A stretch of 64,000 nucleotides of DNA from Mikania micrantha (GCA_009363875.1 CM018695.1:21176755-21240754), one strand, 5' to 3'; shown: positions 9,978 through 19,249, counted from the first letter of the stretch. Notes: generated by a model from the letters alone, not told the origin. Translations and numbers: made by a program.

Positions 9978-11780
9978 TTTGTCGTTGGAAGGCGGACTCT
10001 TGTTGAATAAGTGGGGGTACTTTTGTTTAATTTGATCTTCTCGCTCCCATGTAAATTCAGGTCCTCGTCTAGAGTTCCAGCGTACTTTTACAATAGGAAT
10101 GCGACTTTGCTTTAATTTCTTGATATCTCGATCCATAATCTCGATAGGTTCCTCGATGAAATGAAGTTTATTGTCCAAACTAACTTCCTCAAGGGGTATG
10201 TGCAAAGACTCATCAGATAAACATTTCTTAAGATTAGAAACATGAAAAGTATCATGAACTCCACCGAGTTCTCGAGGTAATTTCAACTTGTAAGCAACAG
10301 GACCTATTCTTTCAAGAATTTCAAAAGGTCCAACATATCGAGGTGCAAGCTTCCCCTTCTTACCGAATCGTACCACTCCTTTCCAAGGTGACACTTTCAA
10401 AAGAACTTTGTCACCGATAGCGAATTCCAAAGGCTTTCGCCTTCTATCGGCGTAACTCTTCTGACGATCTCTCGCGGCCTTTATTCGTTCCCGAATCTTG
10501 AAGATCTTATCAGTGGTTTCTTGGATTAACTCTGGACCAGTGAGTTGTGATTCCCCAATTTCAGTCCAACAAACAGGTGATCGGCACTTGCGTCCGTATA
10601 AAGCCTCAAATGGTGCACATTGTATGCTAGAGTGATAACTGTTATTGTAAGAAAATTCAACCAAGGGCAAATGAGAATCCCAGCTACCACCAAAATCTAG
10701 CACGCAGGCTCTCAGCATATCTTCTAATGTTTGAATTGTCCTTTCACTTTGACCATCTGTTTGAGGATGATACGCTGTACTAAGATCCAAACGTGTTCCC
10801 AAAGCTTTTTGTAGTGTTTGCCAAAACCTTGAAGTAAAACGACTATCACGATCAGAGATGATAGACAAAGGAACACCATGTCTAGAAACAACTTCTTTGA
10901 TATAAATACTAGAAAGTTTCTCCATCTTATAGTCTTCCCTTATTGGTAAAAAGTGAGCCGATTTAGTCAACCGGTCAACAATAACCCATATGGTGTCATA
11001 ACCTCCAACTGTTCGGGGAAGCTTAGTAATAAAATCCATGGAGATTTGCTCCCATTTCCACTGGGGAATTTCAGGTTGTTGCAACAATCCTGAAGGCTTT
11101 TGGTGTTCTGTTTTCACCTTTGAGCAGTTCAGACATTTTCCCACATATAACGCGATATCCTTCTTCATACCGGGCCACCAATAGTACCCCTTAAGATCTT
11201 GATACATTTTGTCGGCACCTGGGTGAATGGAGTACCTGGACTTATGAGCCTCATCTAGAATTATCTGTCTGAGGTTATCCAAAGTAGGCACCCAAATCCT
11301 GTTCATGAAGTAAGACACATCATCATCTGTAACTTTGAATTGCTTATCCATTCCTCTTAGTGATTCCTCTTTGTAATGCCCTTCTTGTAGTGCTGTTTTC
11401 TGTGCTTCTCTTATTCGGGGAATAAGACTGGACTGTATTGTCAAGCTAAGAGCTCGCACTCGGGTTGGCTTAATTCTCTCTTTGCGACTTAACGCATCAG
11501 CTACCACATTTGCCTTTCCAGGGTGATACCGTATGTCACAATCGTAGTCATTTAACAGTTCGACCCATCGTCTTTGCCTCATGTTTAATTCTTTCTGATC
11601 AAAGATGTGTTGCAAACTTTTGTGATCAGTGTATACTACACACTTTGTGCCGTATAAGTAGTGTCTCCAAATCTTAAGTGCAAACACAACTGCACCTAGT
11701 TCTAAATCATGTGTGGTGTAATTCTTTTCATGCACCTTTAGTTGTCGCGAAGCGTATGCGATAACTTTATCTTTCTGCAT
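9975..11780 (-). CDS. Element B pol, 3' part: RNase H, integrase, chromodomain (broken frame)
   Basis: These 601 codons start inside RNase H (residues 1-60: YASRQL, DHKSL). They continue with the HHCC zinc finger of integrase (HKSRYSIHPG, CLNCSKVK), the DDE core (DRLTKSAHF, ISDRDSRF, GQSERTIQ) and a C-terminal chromodomain-like segment ending near YPHLF. The protein inserts the cDNA and, in chromoviruses, the C-terminal module guides it to chromatin. The first Met is internal to the ancestral frame: translation would normally enter from the upstream ORF, but one extra A in an A-run near 11870 shifts the frame. Integrase residues look intact. As it stands, the RNase H-integrase part can only be made by frameshifting or by another copy. 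Confidence 0.9.
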   Translation of the reverse strand: MQKDKVIAYASRQLKVHEKNYTTHDLELGAVVFALKIWRHYLYGTKCVVYTDHKSLQHIFDQKELNMRQRRWVELLNDYDCDIRYHPGKANVVADALSRKERIKPTRVRALSLTIQSSLIPRIREAQKTALQEGHYKEESLRGMDKQFKVTDDDVSYFMNRIWVPTLDNLRQIILDEAHKSRYSIHPGADKMYQDLKGYYWWPGMKKDIALYVGKCLNCSKVKTEHQKPSGLLQQPEIPQWKWEQISMDFITKLPRTVGGYDTIWVIVDRLTKSAHFLPIREDYKMEKLSSIYIKEVVSRHGVPLSIISDRDSRFTSRFWQTLQKALGTRLDLSTAYHPQTDGQSERTIQTLEDMLRACVLDFGGSWDSHLPLVEFSYNNSYHSSIQCAPFEALYGRKCRSPVCWTEIGESQLTGPELIQETTDKIFKIRERIKAARDRQKSYADRRRKPLEFAIGDKVLLKVSPWKGVVRFGKKGKLAPRYVGPFEILERIGPVAYKLKLPRELGGVHDTFHVSNLKKCLSDESLHIPLEEVSLDNKLHFIEEPIEIMDRDIKKLKQSRIPIVKVRWNSRRGPEFTWEREDQIKQKYPHLFNKSPPSNDK

Positions 11781-11865
11781 TAATACACAACCCAGGCCTT
11801 GATGCGATGCATCACAGTATACTACAAAGTTATCGGTGCCTTCAGGTAGGGTTAGTATAGGTGCA

Positions 11866-14481
11866 TTACACAGTTTTTTGCTTTAGAAGTTGGAAGGCTT
11901 TTTCTTGTTTCTCCTCCCAATCAAACTTTCTATCTTTCTGGGTCAGCATGGTTAGGGGTTGAGCTATTTTAGAGAAGTTCTCTATAAAACGTCGATAATA
12001 CCCTGCTAATCCCAAGAATTGTCGTATTTCAGATGGAGTTCTGGGAGCTTCCCACTGTTTGATAGCTTCAATCTTACTAGGATCCACATGGATGCCTTTT
12101 TCATTTATTACATGCCCCAGAAATTGTACTTCTCGTAGCCAGAATTCGCACTTTGAAAACTTAGCGTACAATTTTTCCGTAGCCAGTAATTTCAAAATCA
12201 GCTTCAAGTGTTTCTCATGATCTTCCTTTGTTTGAGAATAGATTAATATGTCATCGATAAAGACAATTACGAATTTATCCAGGTAAGGTTTGCACACCCG
12301 ATTCATTAAGTCCATGAATACGGCCGGTGCATTGGTTAACCCGAAGGGCATAACCAAAAATTCGTAATGTCCATACCGAGTTCTGAATGCAGTCTTTGGT
12401 ATATCGTCCTCCTGTATTCTTAGCTGGTGATAACCTGATCTTAAGTCGATTTTGGAGAAGTACGTTGCCCCCTTTAGTTGATCAAAGAGATCATCAATTC
12501 TCGGAAGTGGATATCGATTCTTGATTGTCAGCTTATTCAACTCCCGATAATCGATGCACATGCGAAAGGTTCCGTCTTTCTTTTTAACGAACAATACTGG
12601 AGCTCCCCATGGCGAGAAGCTTGGTCGGATGAAACCCTTCTCCAATAGTTCCTGCAGTTGGCTTGACAATTCTTGCATCTCTGCTGGAGCCAATCGATAA
12701 GGTGACTTGGCTACAGGAGCAGCCCCTGGCACCAAGTCTATTCGAAACTCCACTTGTCTAGGAGGAGGAACCCCCGGCAAGTCTTCAGGGAATACTTCCG
12801 GAAACTCTTTCACCACTGGAATATCGTGCAGTTGTTTCTCCTTGCCCTTCTTATCGATCACGTGAGCTAGGAAGGCTACGTATTGCTTCTTTAAGTATTT
12901 TCTTGCCTTCATGCAGGAGATTAGGTGTAAGCTTCTCCCGGGTCGTTCTCCATGTATAACGAGGATCTCCCCGTTGTCTAACGGTACTCGGATGACTCTT
13001 TCATGACACACTATTTCAGCCTTGTGTTTGGATAGCCAATCCATACCAACTACTATGTCAAAGCTACCAAGGTCTATGGGGATAAGATCTAAACTAAGCA
13101 TGTGCTTGTTTATATTCAAAGTGCAACCCTCAATTATGTTTCTTGTTTCTAAGGTATCCCCATTAGCTAATTCAATGATGAAACTATCCTTTAACGTTTT
13201 ATGCTCCTTACCCAGTAATTGTTTGAATCCATTCGACACAAAACTCTTATCCGCCCCGGTGTCAAATAAAATAGAAGCATAATGATCATTAACTAAAAAC
13301 GTACCCGTCACCACATTCGGGTCATTCCTGGCTTCATTTGCTCCAATGACGAAGGCTCTCCCTCGGGCTGGGTTCCCCTGAGCTCCCGGGCCTCGGTTCA
13401 GCTTTGGACAATTGTTCCTCATATGGTCGGTGCTTCCGCACTCATAACACGTTCTTGGTTTCCCTGGGTCAAACCGGCATTGCGGTTCACTGTGTCCATT
13501 CTTTTTGCATCTGTTACAGAAGCTGCAGTTTCCATGGTGGTGATAGTTACATTTGTTGCACTTGGGCAATGGCCCATTATACTGCTTCCTTTCTGTTGTA
13601 GCAGCCATGAAATTTTTGACAGTGTTTTGGTCTTTCTTAACATTATTGTTTGTCTTCCTTCCTTGATATTCTGTCCTCTTACGCTTTCCACCGGTTTGCT
13701 TTTTAGTGAGTGTGCCCGTACGTATCATCTCGTCTGTGAGACTAGCTGCAAGCAGTATGGCTTTTGTTAAGGTGGTGGGTTCAGCCGAGGTCACCATCCC
13801 TCGGATTTGAGGGGTGAGGCCCCAAATGTAACGATCAACCTTTTTGGCTTCTGTTGGTACCATATGAGGCAGTAAGCATGATAGTTCATGGAATCGGTTG
13901 GTATACGTCTGATGTTCTGCTTCGACCATCCTGAGGTTCCAAAACTCCTCTTCTAGCCTTTGCATCTCATTCTTCGGGCAATACTCCTTGATGAGTATTG
14001 TCTTCAGTTCTTCCCATGTCATTGTTTCCACAGCCTCTCTTCCTCTTGCCTGGATTTGAGTATTCCACCATGTTAACGCCTTGTTCTGAAAAGAACAGGT
14101 GGAATATTTGACCTTTTGATTATCCAAGCAGTTGCTTATACTAATGACTGCCTCCATTTTCTCGATCCATTTCAGAATTCCTATAGCTCCTTCTGTACCG
14201 TGGAAATCTTTCGGTTTACATGAGACGAATGTTTTGTAGGAACAACCTTTGCGATTAATTTCCCCGGTAGTGCCATCTTCAGTGGTAGCAGGGCCGTGGT
14301 GACTACCACTCCCGTTAGTACCGGTCGACCGATTTGGAAAAGCTATCTTGATTTGTTCCGCAAAGATTCGTACCACGTCATTCGTGCTCAATGGGGCATC
14401 ATTGTGAGGTGTTTCGATATTTTCAACCTCTACTTGAGGTGTAACATTCTTCGCCTTTCGTCCTCTACGTTTCGGTGGCAT
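11866..14481 (-). CDS. gag-pol: Element B gag-protease-reverse transcriptase, truncated by frameshift
   Basis: These 871 codons comprise gag with an N-terminal basic RRGRK patch (residues 4-9, AT-hook-like) and the capsid region (WWNTQIQARG). Knuckle-type Cys/His clusters lie at about 310-365 (CYECGSTDHMRNNC is the clearest). Protease LFDTGAD is near residue 407, and RT has its FIDDIL active site near 742. The frame stops within the RNase H start. There one added A in a homopolymer shifts the frame by +1; the expected continuation appears in another frame and joins the ORF at 9975-11780. The start ATG lies 3 nt after a textbook splice acceptor (CTAAC...CTCTCAG, AG at 14486-14485). Key protease and RT residues are intact. 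Confidence 0.93.
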   Translation of the reverse strand: MPPKRRGRKAKNVTPQVEVENIETPHNDAPLSTNDVVRIFAEQIKIAFPNRSTGTNGSGSHHGPATTEDGTTGEINRKGCSYKTFVSCKPKDFHGTEGAIGILKWIEKMEAVISISNCLDNQKVKYSTCSFQNKALTWWNTQIQARGREAVETMTWEELKTILIKEYCPKNEMQRLEEEFWNLRMVEAEHQTYTNRFHELSCLLPHMVPTEAKKVDRYIWGLTPQIRGMVTSAEPTTLTKAILLAASLTDEMIRTGTLTKKQTGGKRKRTEYQGRKTNNNVKKDQNTVKNFMAATTERKQYNGPLPKCNKCNYHHHGNCSFCNRCKKNGHSEPQCRFDPGKPRTCYECGSTDHMRNNCPKLNRGPGAQGNPARGRAFVIGANEARNDPNVVTGTFLVNDHYASILFDTGADKSFVSNGFKQLLGKEHKTLKDSFIIELANGDTLETRNIIEGCTLNINKHMLSLDLIPIDLGSFDIVVGMDWLSKHKAEIVCHERVIRVPLDNGEILVIHGERPGRSLHLISCMKARKYLKKQYVAFLAHVIDKKGKEKQLHDIPVVKEFPEVFPEDLPGVPPPRQVEFRIDLVPGAAPVAKSPYRLAPAEMQELSSQLQELLEKGFIRPSFSPWGAPVLFVKKKDGTFRMCIDYRELNKLTIKNRYPLPRIDDLFDQLKGATYFSKIDLRSGYHQLRIQEDDIPKTAFRTRYGHYEFLVMPFGLTNAPAVFMDLMNRVCKPYLDKFVIVFIDDILIYSQTKEDHEKHLKLILKLLATEKLYAKFSKCEFWLREVQFLGHVINEKGIHVDPSKIEAIKQWEAPRTPSEIRQFLGLAGYYRRFIENFSKIAQPLTMLTQKDRKFDWEEKQEKAFQLLKQKTV

Positions 14482-14656
14482 CCTCTGAGAGGTTAGTTAG
14501 CATACATAAGCATTAATATATCATAGTATTTAACATCATAACATAAATAGTTCCATGACACGAATAACATTCATAGATAATTCCATAACATCCATACAAC
14601 ATCACAACAACATAGCAAATTGTCTAAAACACAAATTATCTGTTAAGACGCAACCG

Positions 14657-14709
14657 TTGTCAGGCCATCCGAGCTCCCGCTCTTAGTAACAATGAGATGG
14701 CCTTGACAA
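14657..14709 (-). promoter_or_regulatory. Stable hairpin between ORF-b and gag
   Basis: TTGTCAGGCCAT (14657-14668) and ATGGCCTTGACAA (14697-14709) pair over 12 positions with one bulge around a 28-nt loop. It begins about 7 nt after the ORF-b stop. Its role is unknown; it could act in termination-reinitiation, splicing control or RNA packaging. Confidence 0.7.
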
Positions 14710-14715
14710 ATCCTT

Positions 14716-15306
14716 CTACATAAAGAGGTAAATGAATGCAGCAAACATGATCATCATCAACCAAGTGATGGCTACTGCTGCCACCGCCCATTTCTTTACT
14801 TTTCCGATCTCTTCTCTCACACCAGCCAAACCCATGTCGTTGGTGAGCACTGTCTCTTCCAACTCATTCCAGTTGTCGTGAAGTTCTTGAGCTCGATTTG
14901 CCACATGGTTGAACTCATGTTCATGGGTGCTTCTCCATTCATCAAATAGCCGACGCGAGACAAAGTCGGCAGCATTCATTGTTTGGGAGGATTCCCCACG
15001 CTCCGTAGCGGGTGATGGAGATTCAGGGTCTCTGCTGGCCAAATGGCGTTGGCTGGGTAAGCCAGTGGTCTTTCTTGCAGTATATCGCATTCCTCCGCGC
15101 CAGACACCTCGTCCTCCTCCCCTCCCTAGGGGAAATGGTCGAGGGCTACGGTTCCCTTGCCTCTGGTTATGAATGGGGTGCTCCCTTGTAGCTACAGTCT
15201 CGTTGTCGCTAGAATTGTCAGAGTGTTCTGAAGGGTCGGTGTCGCTATCTGAAAGAACCACCAGGGGAATGTGGCGGATGACGTAATGGTTTCCGTTGTC
15301 GGCCAT
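14716..15306 (-). CDS. Element B ORF-b: 196-aa tail-anchored protein with SUMO-interaction-like motif
   Basis: I do not recognise a named family. The N-terminus has LVVLSDSDTD at residues 15-24, the textbook form of a SUMO-interacting motif (hydrophobic core followed by Ser and acids). An Arg/Gly-rich stretch follows (about 60-90: RPFPLGRGGGRGVWRGG). Residues about 110-168 are charged and could form a helix or coiled coil. A single hydrophobic segment (WAVAAVAITWLMMIMFAAF, about 173-192) ends at the C-terminus, so it would be a tail-anchored membrane protein without signal peptide. The ATG is 2 nt after a strong splice acceptor (TTCTTTGTTGCAG). ORF-a, of similar plan, lies upstream, and a decayed relative is in element D. 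The function is unknown; an accessory or env-like role is inference. Confidence 0.8.
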   Translation of the reverse strand: MADNGNHYVIRHIPLVVLSDSDTDPSEHSDNSSDNETVATREHPIHNQRQGNRSPRPFPLGRGGGRGVWRGGMRYTARKTTGLPSQRHLASRDPESPSPATERGESSQTMNAADFVSRRLFDEWRSTHEHEFNHVANRAQELHDNWNELEETVLTNDMGLAGVREEIGKVKKWAVAAVAITWLMMIMFAAFIYLFM

Positions 15307-15423
15307 GGCTGCAACAAAGAAGATTATAGTTTTAATGAGTGATACATATATACTATATCTTGCAAGAAAATTCTTTTCATTAAAAAAAAATACAATAGTT
15401 AGAGTTACTTGGCAATTATCCCT

Positions 15424-15453
15424 AAGGGTGCAGTGTAATCACTTGTCACCCTT
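15424..15453 (-). promoter_or_regulatory. Hairpin between ORF-a and ORF-b
   Basis: AAGGGTG pairs with CACCCTT (7 bp), and an inner AGTG pairs with CACT around a 4-nt loop. It lies downstream of the ORF-a stop, as the 14657-14709 hairpin lies downstream of ORF-b. The role is unknown. Confidence 0.6.
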
Positions 15454-15492
15454 TTACATAACTCAAAAAGGGAATTATATCGCCATAGAGGG

Positions 15493-15987
15493 TCAGAACA
15501 ATATGTGATACAACATCCACACTACAGTTAGAAGAATTCCTAATAGAGTCCAAATGAATCCCAACTCGGCCGTTAATCGAGTATCCTCATGGAGTCGGAT
15601 GTTCTCCATTTCATGGACCTTCTGTCGGTGGTCTACTATCTTCAAACCGTGAGTGATCTCGTGCATGAGTTTCACCAGTTCATCTAGCTCCTCTTCAGTG
15701 GCATTCAGTTTTGATCGAACCCGAAGGCCTTCTGCTGTCTGTTGGGTTTGGTATGCACGGAGGGCCCTGAGGACAATCTCGGTAGGGGGGTCCCTAATTC
15801 TGGAAGATTCCCCAACCTCCAAGTGGGTCTGAGGAAGTTGCATCATAGTGGTTGGGGCACCAAGGTTGGTAGTCCCTAACCTGCTCGTGACTTCCTCCTC
15901 GGTGTCAGTGTCATCCAGGTGTATGACCTCCTCAGTGCTGGTGAGATCTATGTGAGTAACCCCGTTTATTTTGTATTCTTTTACCAT
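15493..15987 (-). CDS. Element B ORF-a: 164-aa tail-anchored protein, probable paralogue of ORF-b
   Basis: I do not recognise a named family. Near the N-terminus are two SUMO-interaction-like cores, IDLTSTEE (residues 13-20) and VIHLDDTDTEEE (21-32). Residues about 85-140 are rich in Glu, Lys, Arg and Leu with a helical look. The last 23 residues (LGFIWTLLGILLTVVWMLYH...) are a single membrane segment at the extreme C-terminus. The plan (acidic SIM-like N-terminus, GESS phrase, helical middle, C-terminal anchor) matches ORF-b, so a duplication is likely although identity is low. The ATG is 2 nt after a splice acceptor (TTTTGCAG, AG at 15991-15990), and it is the first ORF after the primer-binding site. 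Confidence 0.8.
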   Translation of the reverse strand: MVKEYKINGVTHIDLTSTEEVIHLDDTDTEEEVTSRLGTTNLGAPTTMMQLPQTHLEVGESSRIRDPPTEIVLRALRAYQTQQTAEGLRVRSKLNATEEELDELVKLMHEITHGLKIVDHRQKVHEMENIRLHEDTRLTAELGFIWTLLGILLTVVWMLYHILF

Positions 15988-16044
15988 TGCTGCAAAAGAT
16001 CACATGTTATGGGAAAATTTACTACTTAAAGTCCTGAGCTTAAG

Positions 16045-16106
16045 GTTATAGTCTAGGCATTCCTTAAGGCATCCCTAGTTCTCTATAACAAATGGCTCTG
16101 ATACCA
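16045..16106 (-). promoter_or_regulatory. Element B primer-binding site and leader hairpin
   Basis: Reading the - strand, LTR end GTGTGACA is followed by TGGTATCAGAGC (16106-16095), complementary to the 3' end of initiator Met tRNA, which primes minus-strand synthesis. Five nt later comes a two-part stem: GTTATAG (16045-16051) with CTATAAC (16083-16089), and CTAGG (16053-16057) with CCTAG (16074-16078). An equivalent stem follows the primer-binding site in D, C and A. Confidence 0.88.
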
Positions 16107-16109
16107 ATC

Positions 16110-19024
16110 TGTCACACCCTCGCCAACGGCGGAATCGCAAGAATGTAACGAAACTGTATATCTTGAGCACATTGCATATGAGAAAATTCAAAATCATGCA
16201 TTTAACATATCAAGGTTCATGTTTACAAAATAAAGTAGTATCAATACAAGCTTGAAGATTCCTAAAATCATATGACCTACATCTAGACAGGTAATATAAT
16301 CAAATCTTCATTTGTATTCCAAAAATAAATGCATGCTAACTTCTCCATGCAACTTGTTGCTTCTAATTCCCTGAAATGCATGTTAAGTTGAAAAAGGTCA
16401 ACATATTGTTGGTGAGATCGTAGGTTTTACGACTCGATAAAGGTGGCATAAATGTTAAAGTTCACTATACAAGTCACAATTTAATCAATGAATCTACATG
16501 AGTCCACAACCATACCTATTGACTTCTTGTGTTGCCCCTAATGCCAATGTCTTATCACAAACATTAGTTCTTGGTGGAAATATACCATTCACTTAACAAT
16601 GTAGTTATGGTTGGCGCGACCAAACCATGAATGGAGGTTTGTCAGACCCCGCTAGTACTAACTTATATTAATCCATTGGCTCAAAACATTGAGTTAAATG
16701 GTTGTGTAGGAAACCGGGGACTTAATGTGATAATTCTTGTCTCATGCAATATACATCATAAAATATGAACAAGTATAAAGTGAACAAATTCGTGTATCAA
16801 ATGAATATTTAAACATGCATAACCCCCAAAATTTGCAATCAAAAATAGTAGAAAAAGGGGCTACGATACTCACAGTAATAGTGATGAAAGAAGATTCTTG
16901 AGTTCTTGAATTGATGAAAACTGCCCTATATAAGCCCTACAACATAGTGGGTTGATAGGGTCAACGCATTATCCCATTTCTAAGGTTGTCGGTTGTTTCC
17001 GACTTCTTAGTACAATTCCTTGAGGATCACATTAGATTAATTTGTTTATTTATTTAGAATAATCTTAGTTAGGAGTACATAGCTTTTAGCGCATGCATTT
17101 TGTTTGAATTCCTACTGTTGAGTTTACCGAAAAATTGTTAAAGGTTCCAAAGTTGCTTCATACATAATCTGATTATTTTAAAATTTATTGATTTAAACTC
17201 ATTTGTGAAACTTGGCTTGAAATTTACGCATGCATGGATAATATTATCTCATGCATGTCAAATATAAACGTTTATACGTGCAACAACCCCTAGTTACCCA
17301 TCCCATGCTCGTCTTTGATTGTATTTATTAATTCTCAAAGGTTTATAGATTGTTTTACTCATGAAAGGGGTTGTTACAGATCATTTAATAGAATGACATA
17401 ATTATAGCAAACAAAGAAAATGAACTGTGTTGAGTACTTTCAAAACCGTCGAGATGGTGCGGTTGGTCGAGTGTCTACTGCTGTAGCGGTTGTTATTCGA
17501 AAGGAGGGCTGGTTCGTTGGTTCATAGTGAGGTTCGAAAGTAGGAGGAGTGTTCGAACAGAAGAATAGATTTTCTTCCTGGTCCGTGCTTGCGCTTACGG
17601 TTTATTTTAGCCTGTATATTCCTGGTTTAGCTATTCTTATCAAGAAGTAACTCGGCTGGGTCAGGACATCAAGGGATTAATCATCTGATTGTGGCCATCT
17701 TTGCAAATAACAATACACAAGAGGCTTTTTATTTACGCAGGTAATACTTTTAGATGTTTAGGACTTGGTATGATTCCTTCAGCCCATCGTTTGAATTTTA
17801 AGTTAGTTTATCGGTTTGAAGTGTGAGAGTAGTTAAAGATACCTAAGTTGGTAAGATAGAAGACTCACCGGAACAAGCAATGTGGTTCGGATCTTCCTCC
17901 TCCGTTCCTCGTTTGCTGCTGCTTTGGTTGAACTCGGCTAACGGATGTTAGTGCTGATGGTTCACGCCTGGCTGTCGATGGTTTCACTCTTCTACTGGCG
18001 TTGGCTTTTTGCTTCTGTGGAGACTGCTACAAATACTGGAAGGAAGTTAAGACTGCTGATGCTTATGTCGATCAACAAGGGAAAGAAAAGAAGGTGTTTT
18101 GGTGTGTTTTGATCTCATCTATGGGTTGGTATTTATAGGAGTGAAAGAGCCGGTCCCTGAGCTGGAAAAAGAGAGGGAAAAGTGAGTATCTTTTGGCTGA
18201 GATTGATAGCAAGGTCTACCTTGTACTTGATGGGATATCCTAGGTTAAAGAGGGCTGCTAGTGTAGGTGTGTTGGCAGCATATATGTGGTGTTTGAGAGC
18301 TGCCAAGGCTGCCATAGCTGACGGATTATGGGCTTGAAGATCTTGCAATATTATGAAAAGACCACTTGATTCATGGTTGAGATGTGATGGTTCTTAGTTC
18401 ATTTTGAACTCAAATTTTTGGGAAGAGAACCGAGATTAGAGGGGAAATGGTTTGGGTTTAAACCATGGTTTCTTGCATATTTAGTTAACTCCTTTGCTGA
18501 TTGGATCATGGTATGAAGGAGCAGCCTTCACGTCCCCAGAGGGTTTTGTGATTTTATTCATCCCAATCAATTTGTTTGTGTAGAATGGTGAGGGTTATTA
18601 TTATTTAGTAGACAACCGAAAGTAAGGTGTTTGTGAGGGTTATTCATCTTTCTTTATTTGTTAGAATTGGTGATGGTATGATCATTCCATCTAGTTGCCT
18701 TTGATTATTATTCGATGGTCAACTTAGTTCATGTTTGCTTGGATTTATTTTTGTTACACTATCACTTTTAGATGAACTTAGAAATGGTTTATCATATGTA
18801 ATGGTGTGTGTATGTGTCTCACGTACACATTCGTGCATTTTCATGCACACACTCACATGGGCGTGTATATGTATTCATATATATTTTAGATACTTGGATT
18901 AGTCGTATCATATACTTTACAAATAGTCACAAGCAGGTTAGATAGGTTTTGGTTTTAAATCATTTTGTTCTAAAACAACTTAACCTTAATGAAATTAATA
19001 CCTGTTTCAGTGTCGGTCGTTACA
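16110..19024 (-). repeat. Element B 5' LTR (right)
   Basis: 2915 bp against 2917 in the partner. Visible differences include one substitution near 16182, one fewer A in an A-run near 17132, one fewer A near 18083 and T to A near 18180. The TATA box is at 18130-18137 (- strand) and the CTCAC-hairpin box at 16397-16416. It drives transcription of B leftward. Confidence 0.95.
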
Positions 19025-19029
19025 GTTAT

Positions 19030-19172
19030 TGTGTAAAGTGTTGATTTTGAACAGGTTTATTTCGTAAGGAAATAGATGTTTTAAAATGGGTCATGGCGAA
19101 AATTTGAAAAATCTGGGACCATAATATCCGTGATTGTTTTAAATAAAACAATATAAAAAGTTGGGTGTTACA
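19030..19172 (+). repeat. Element A 5' LTR, second part
   Basis: The last 143 bp of the LTR after the B insertion, ending TTGGGTGTTACA. It is the same as the end of the 3' LTR at 35852. It follows B's second GTTAT copy (19025-19029). Confidence 0.93.
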
Positions 19173-19176
19173 AGTT

Positions 19177-19249
19177 TGGTATCAGAGCACTGGTTTGAGA
19201 GACTTAAGTATTGGGTGTTAAGATACTTAAACTCAAACATTTTGTGCTC
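19177..19249 (+). promoter_or_regulatory. Element A primer-binding site and leader stem
   Basis: TGGTATCAGAGC at 19177-19188 is the initiator Met tRNA primer site. A three-part stem begins inside it: GAGCAC (19185-19190) pairs with GTGCTC (19244-19249), GTTTGAG (19193-19199) with CTCAAAC (19232-19238), and TTAAGTAT (19204-19211) with ATACTTAA (19223-19230). That is 21 base pairs with small bulges. Confidence 0.85.

Larger units (their letters stand above)
7024..19024 (-). mobile_element. Element B: Tekay-type chromovirus with two extra ORFs upstream of gag
   Basis: A 12.0-kb element on the - strand with LTRs 7024-9940 and 16110-19024 (2917 and 2915 bp, only a handful of differences). In transcription order it has 5' LTR (right), iMet primer-binding site at 16095-16106, ORF-a, ORF-b, gag-protease-RT, RNase H-integrase-chromodomain, polypurine tract and 3' LTR (left). 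The only coding break found is one frameshift in the RNase H region. Near-identical LTRs indicate a recent insertion. The two ORFs before gag are not part of the usual Tekay plan. Confidence 0.95.

Noticed and set aside
16095..16106. Initiator tRNA-Met-like sequence
   Set aside because: Only the 12-nt complement of the tRNA 3' end is present, next to an LTR. It is a primer-binding site, not a tRNA gene.
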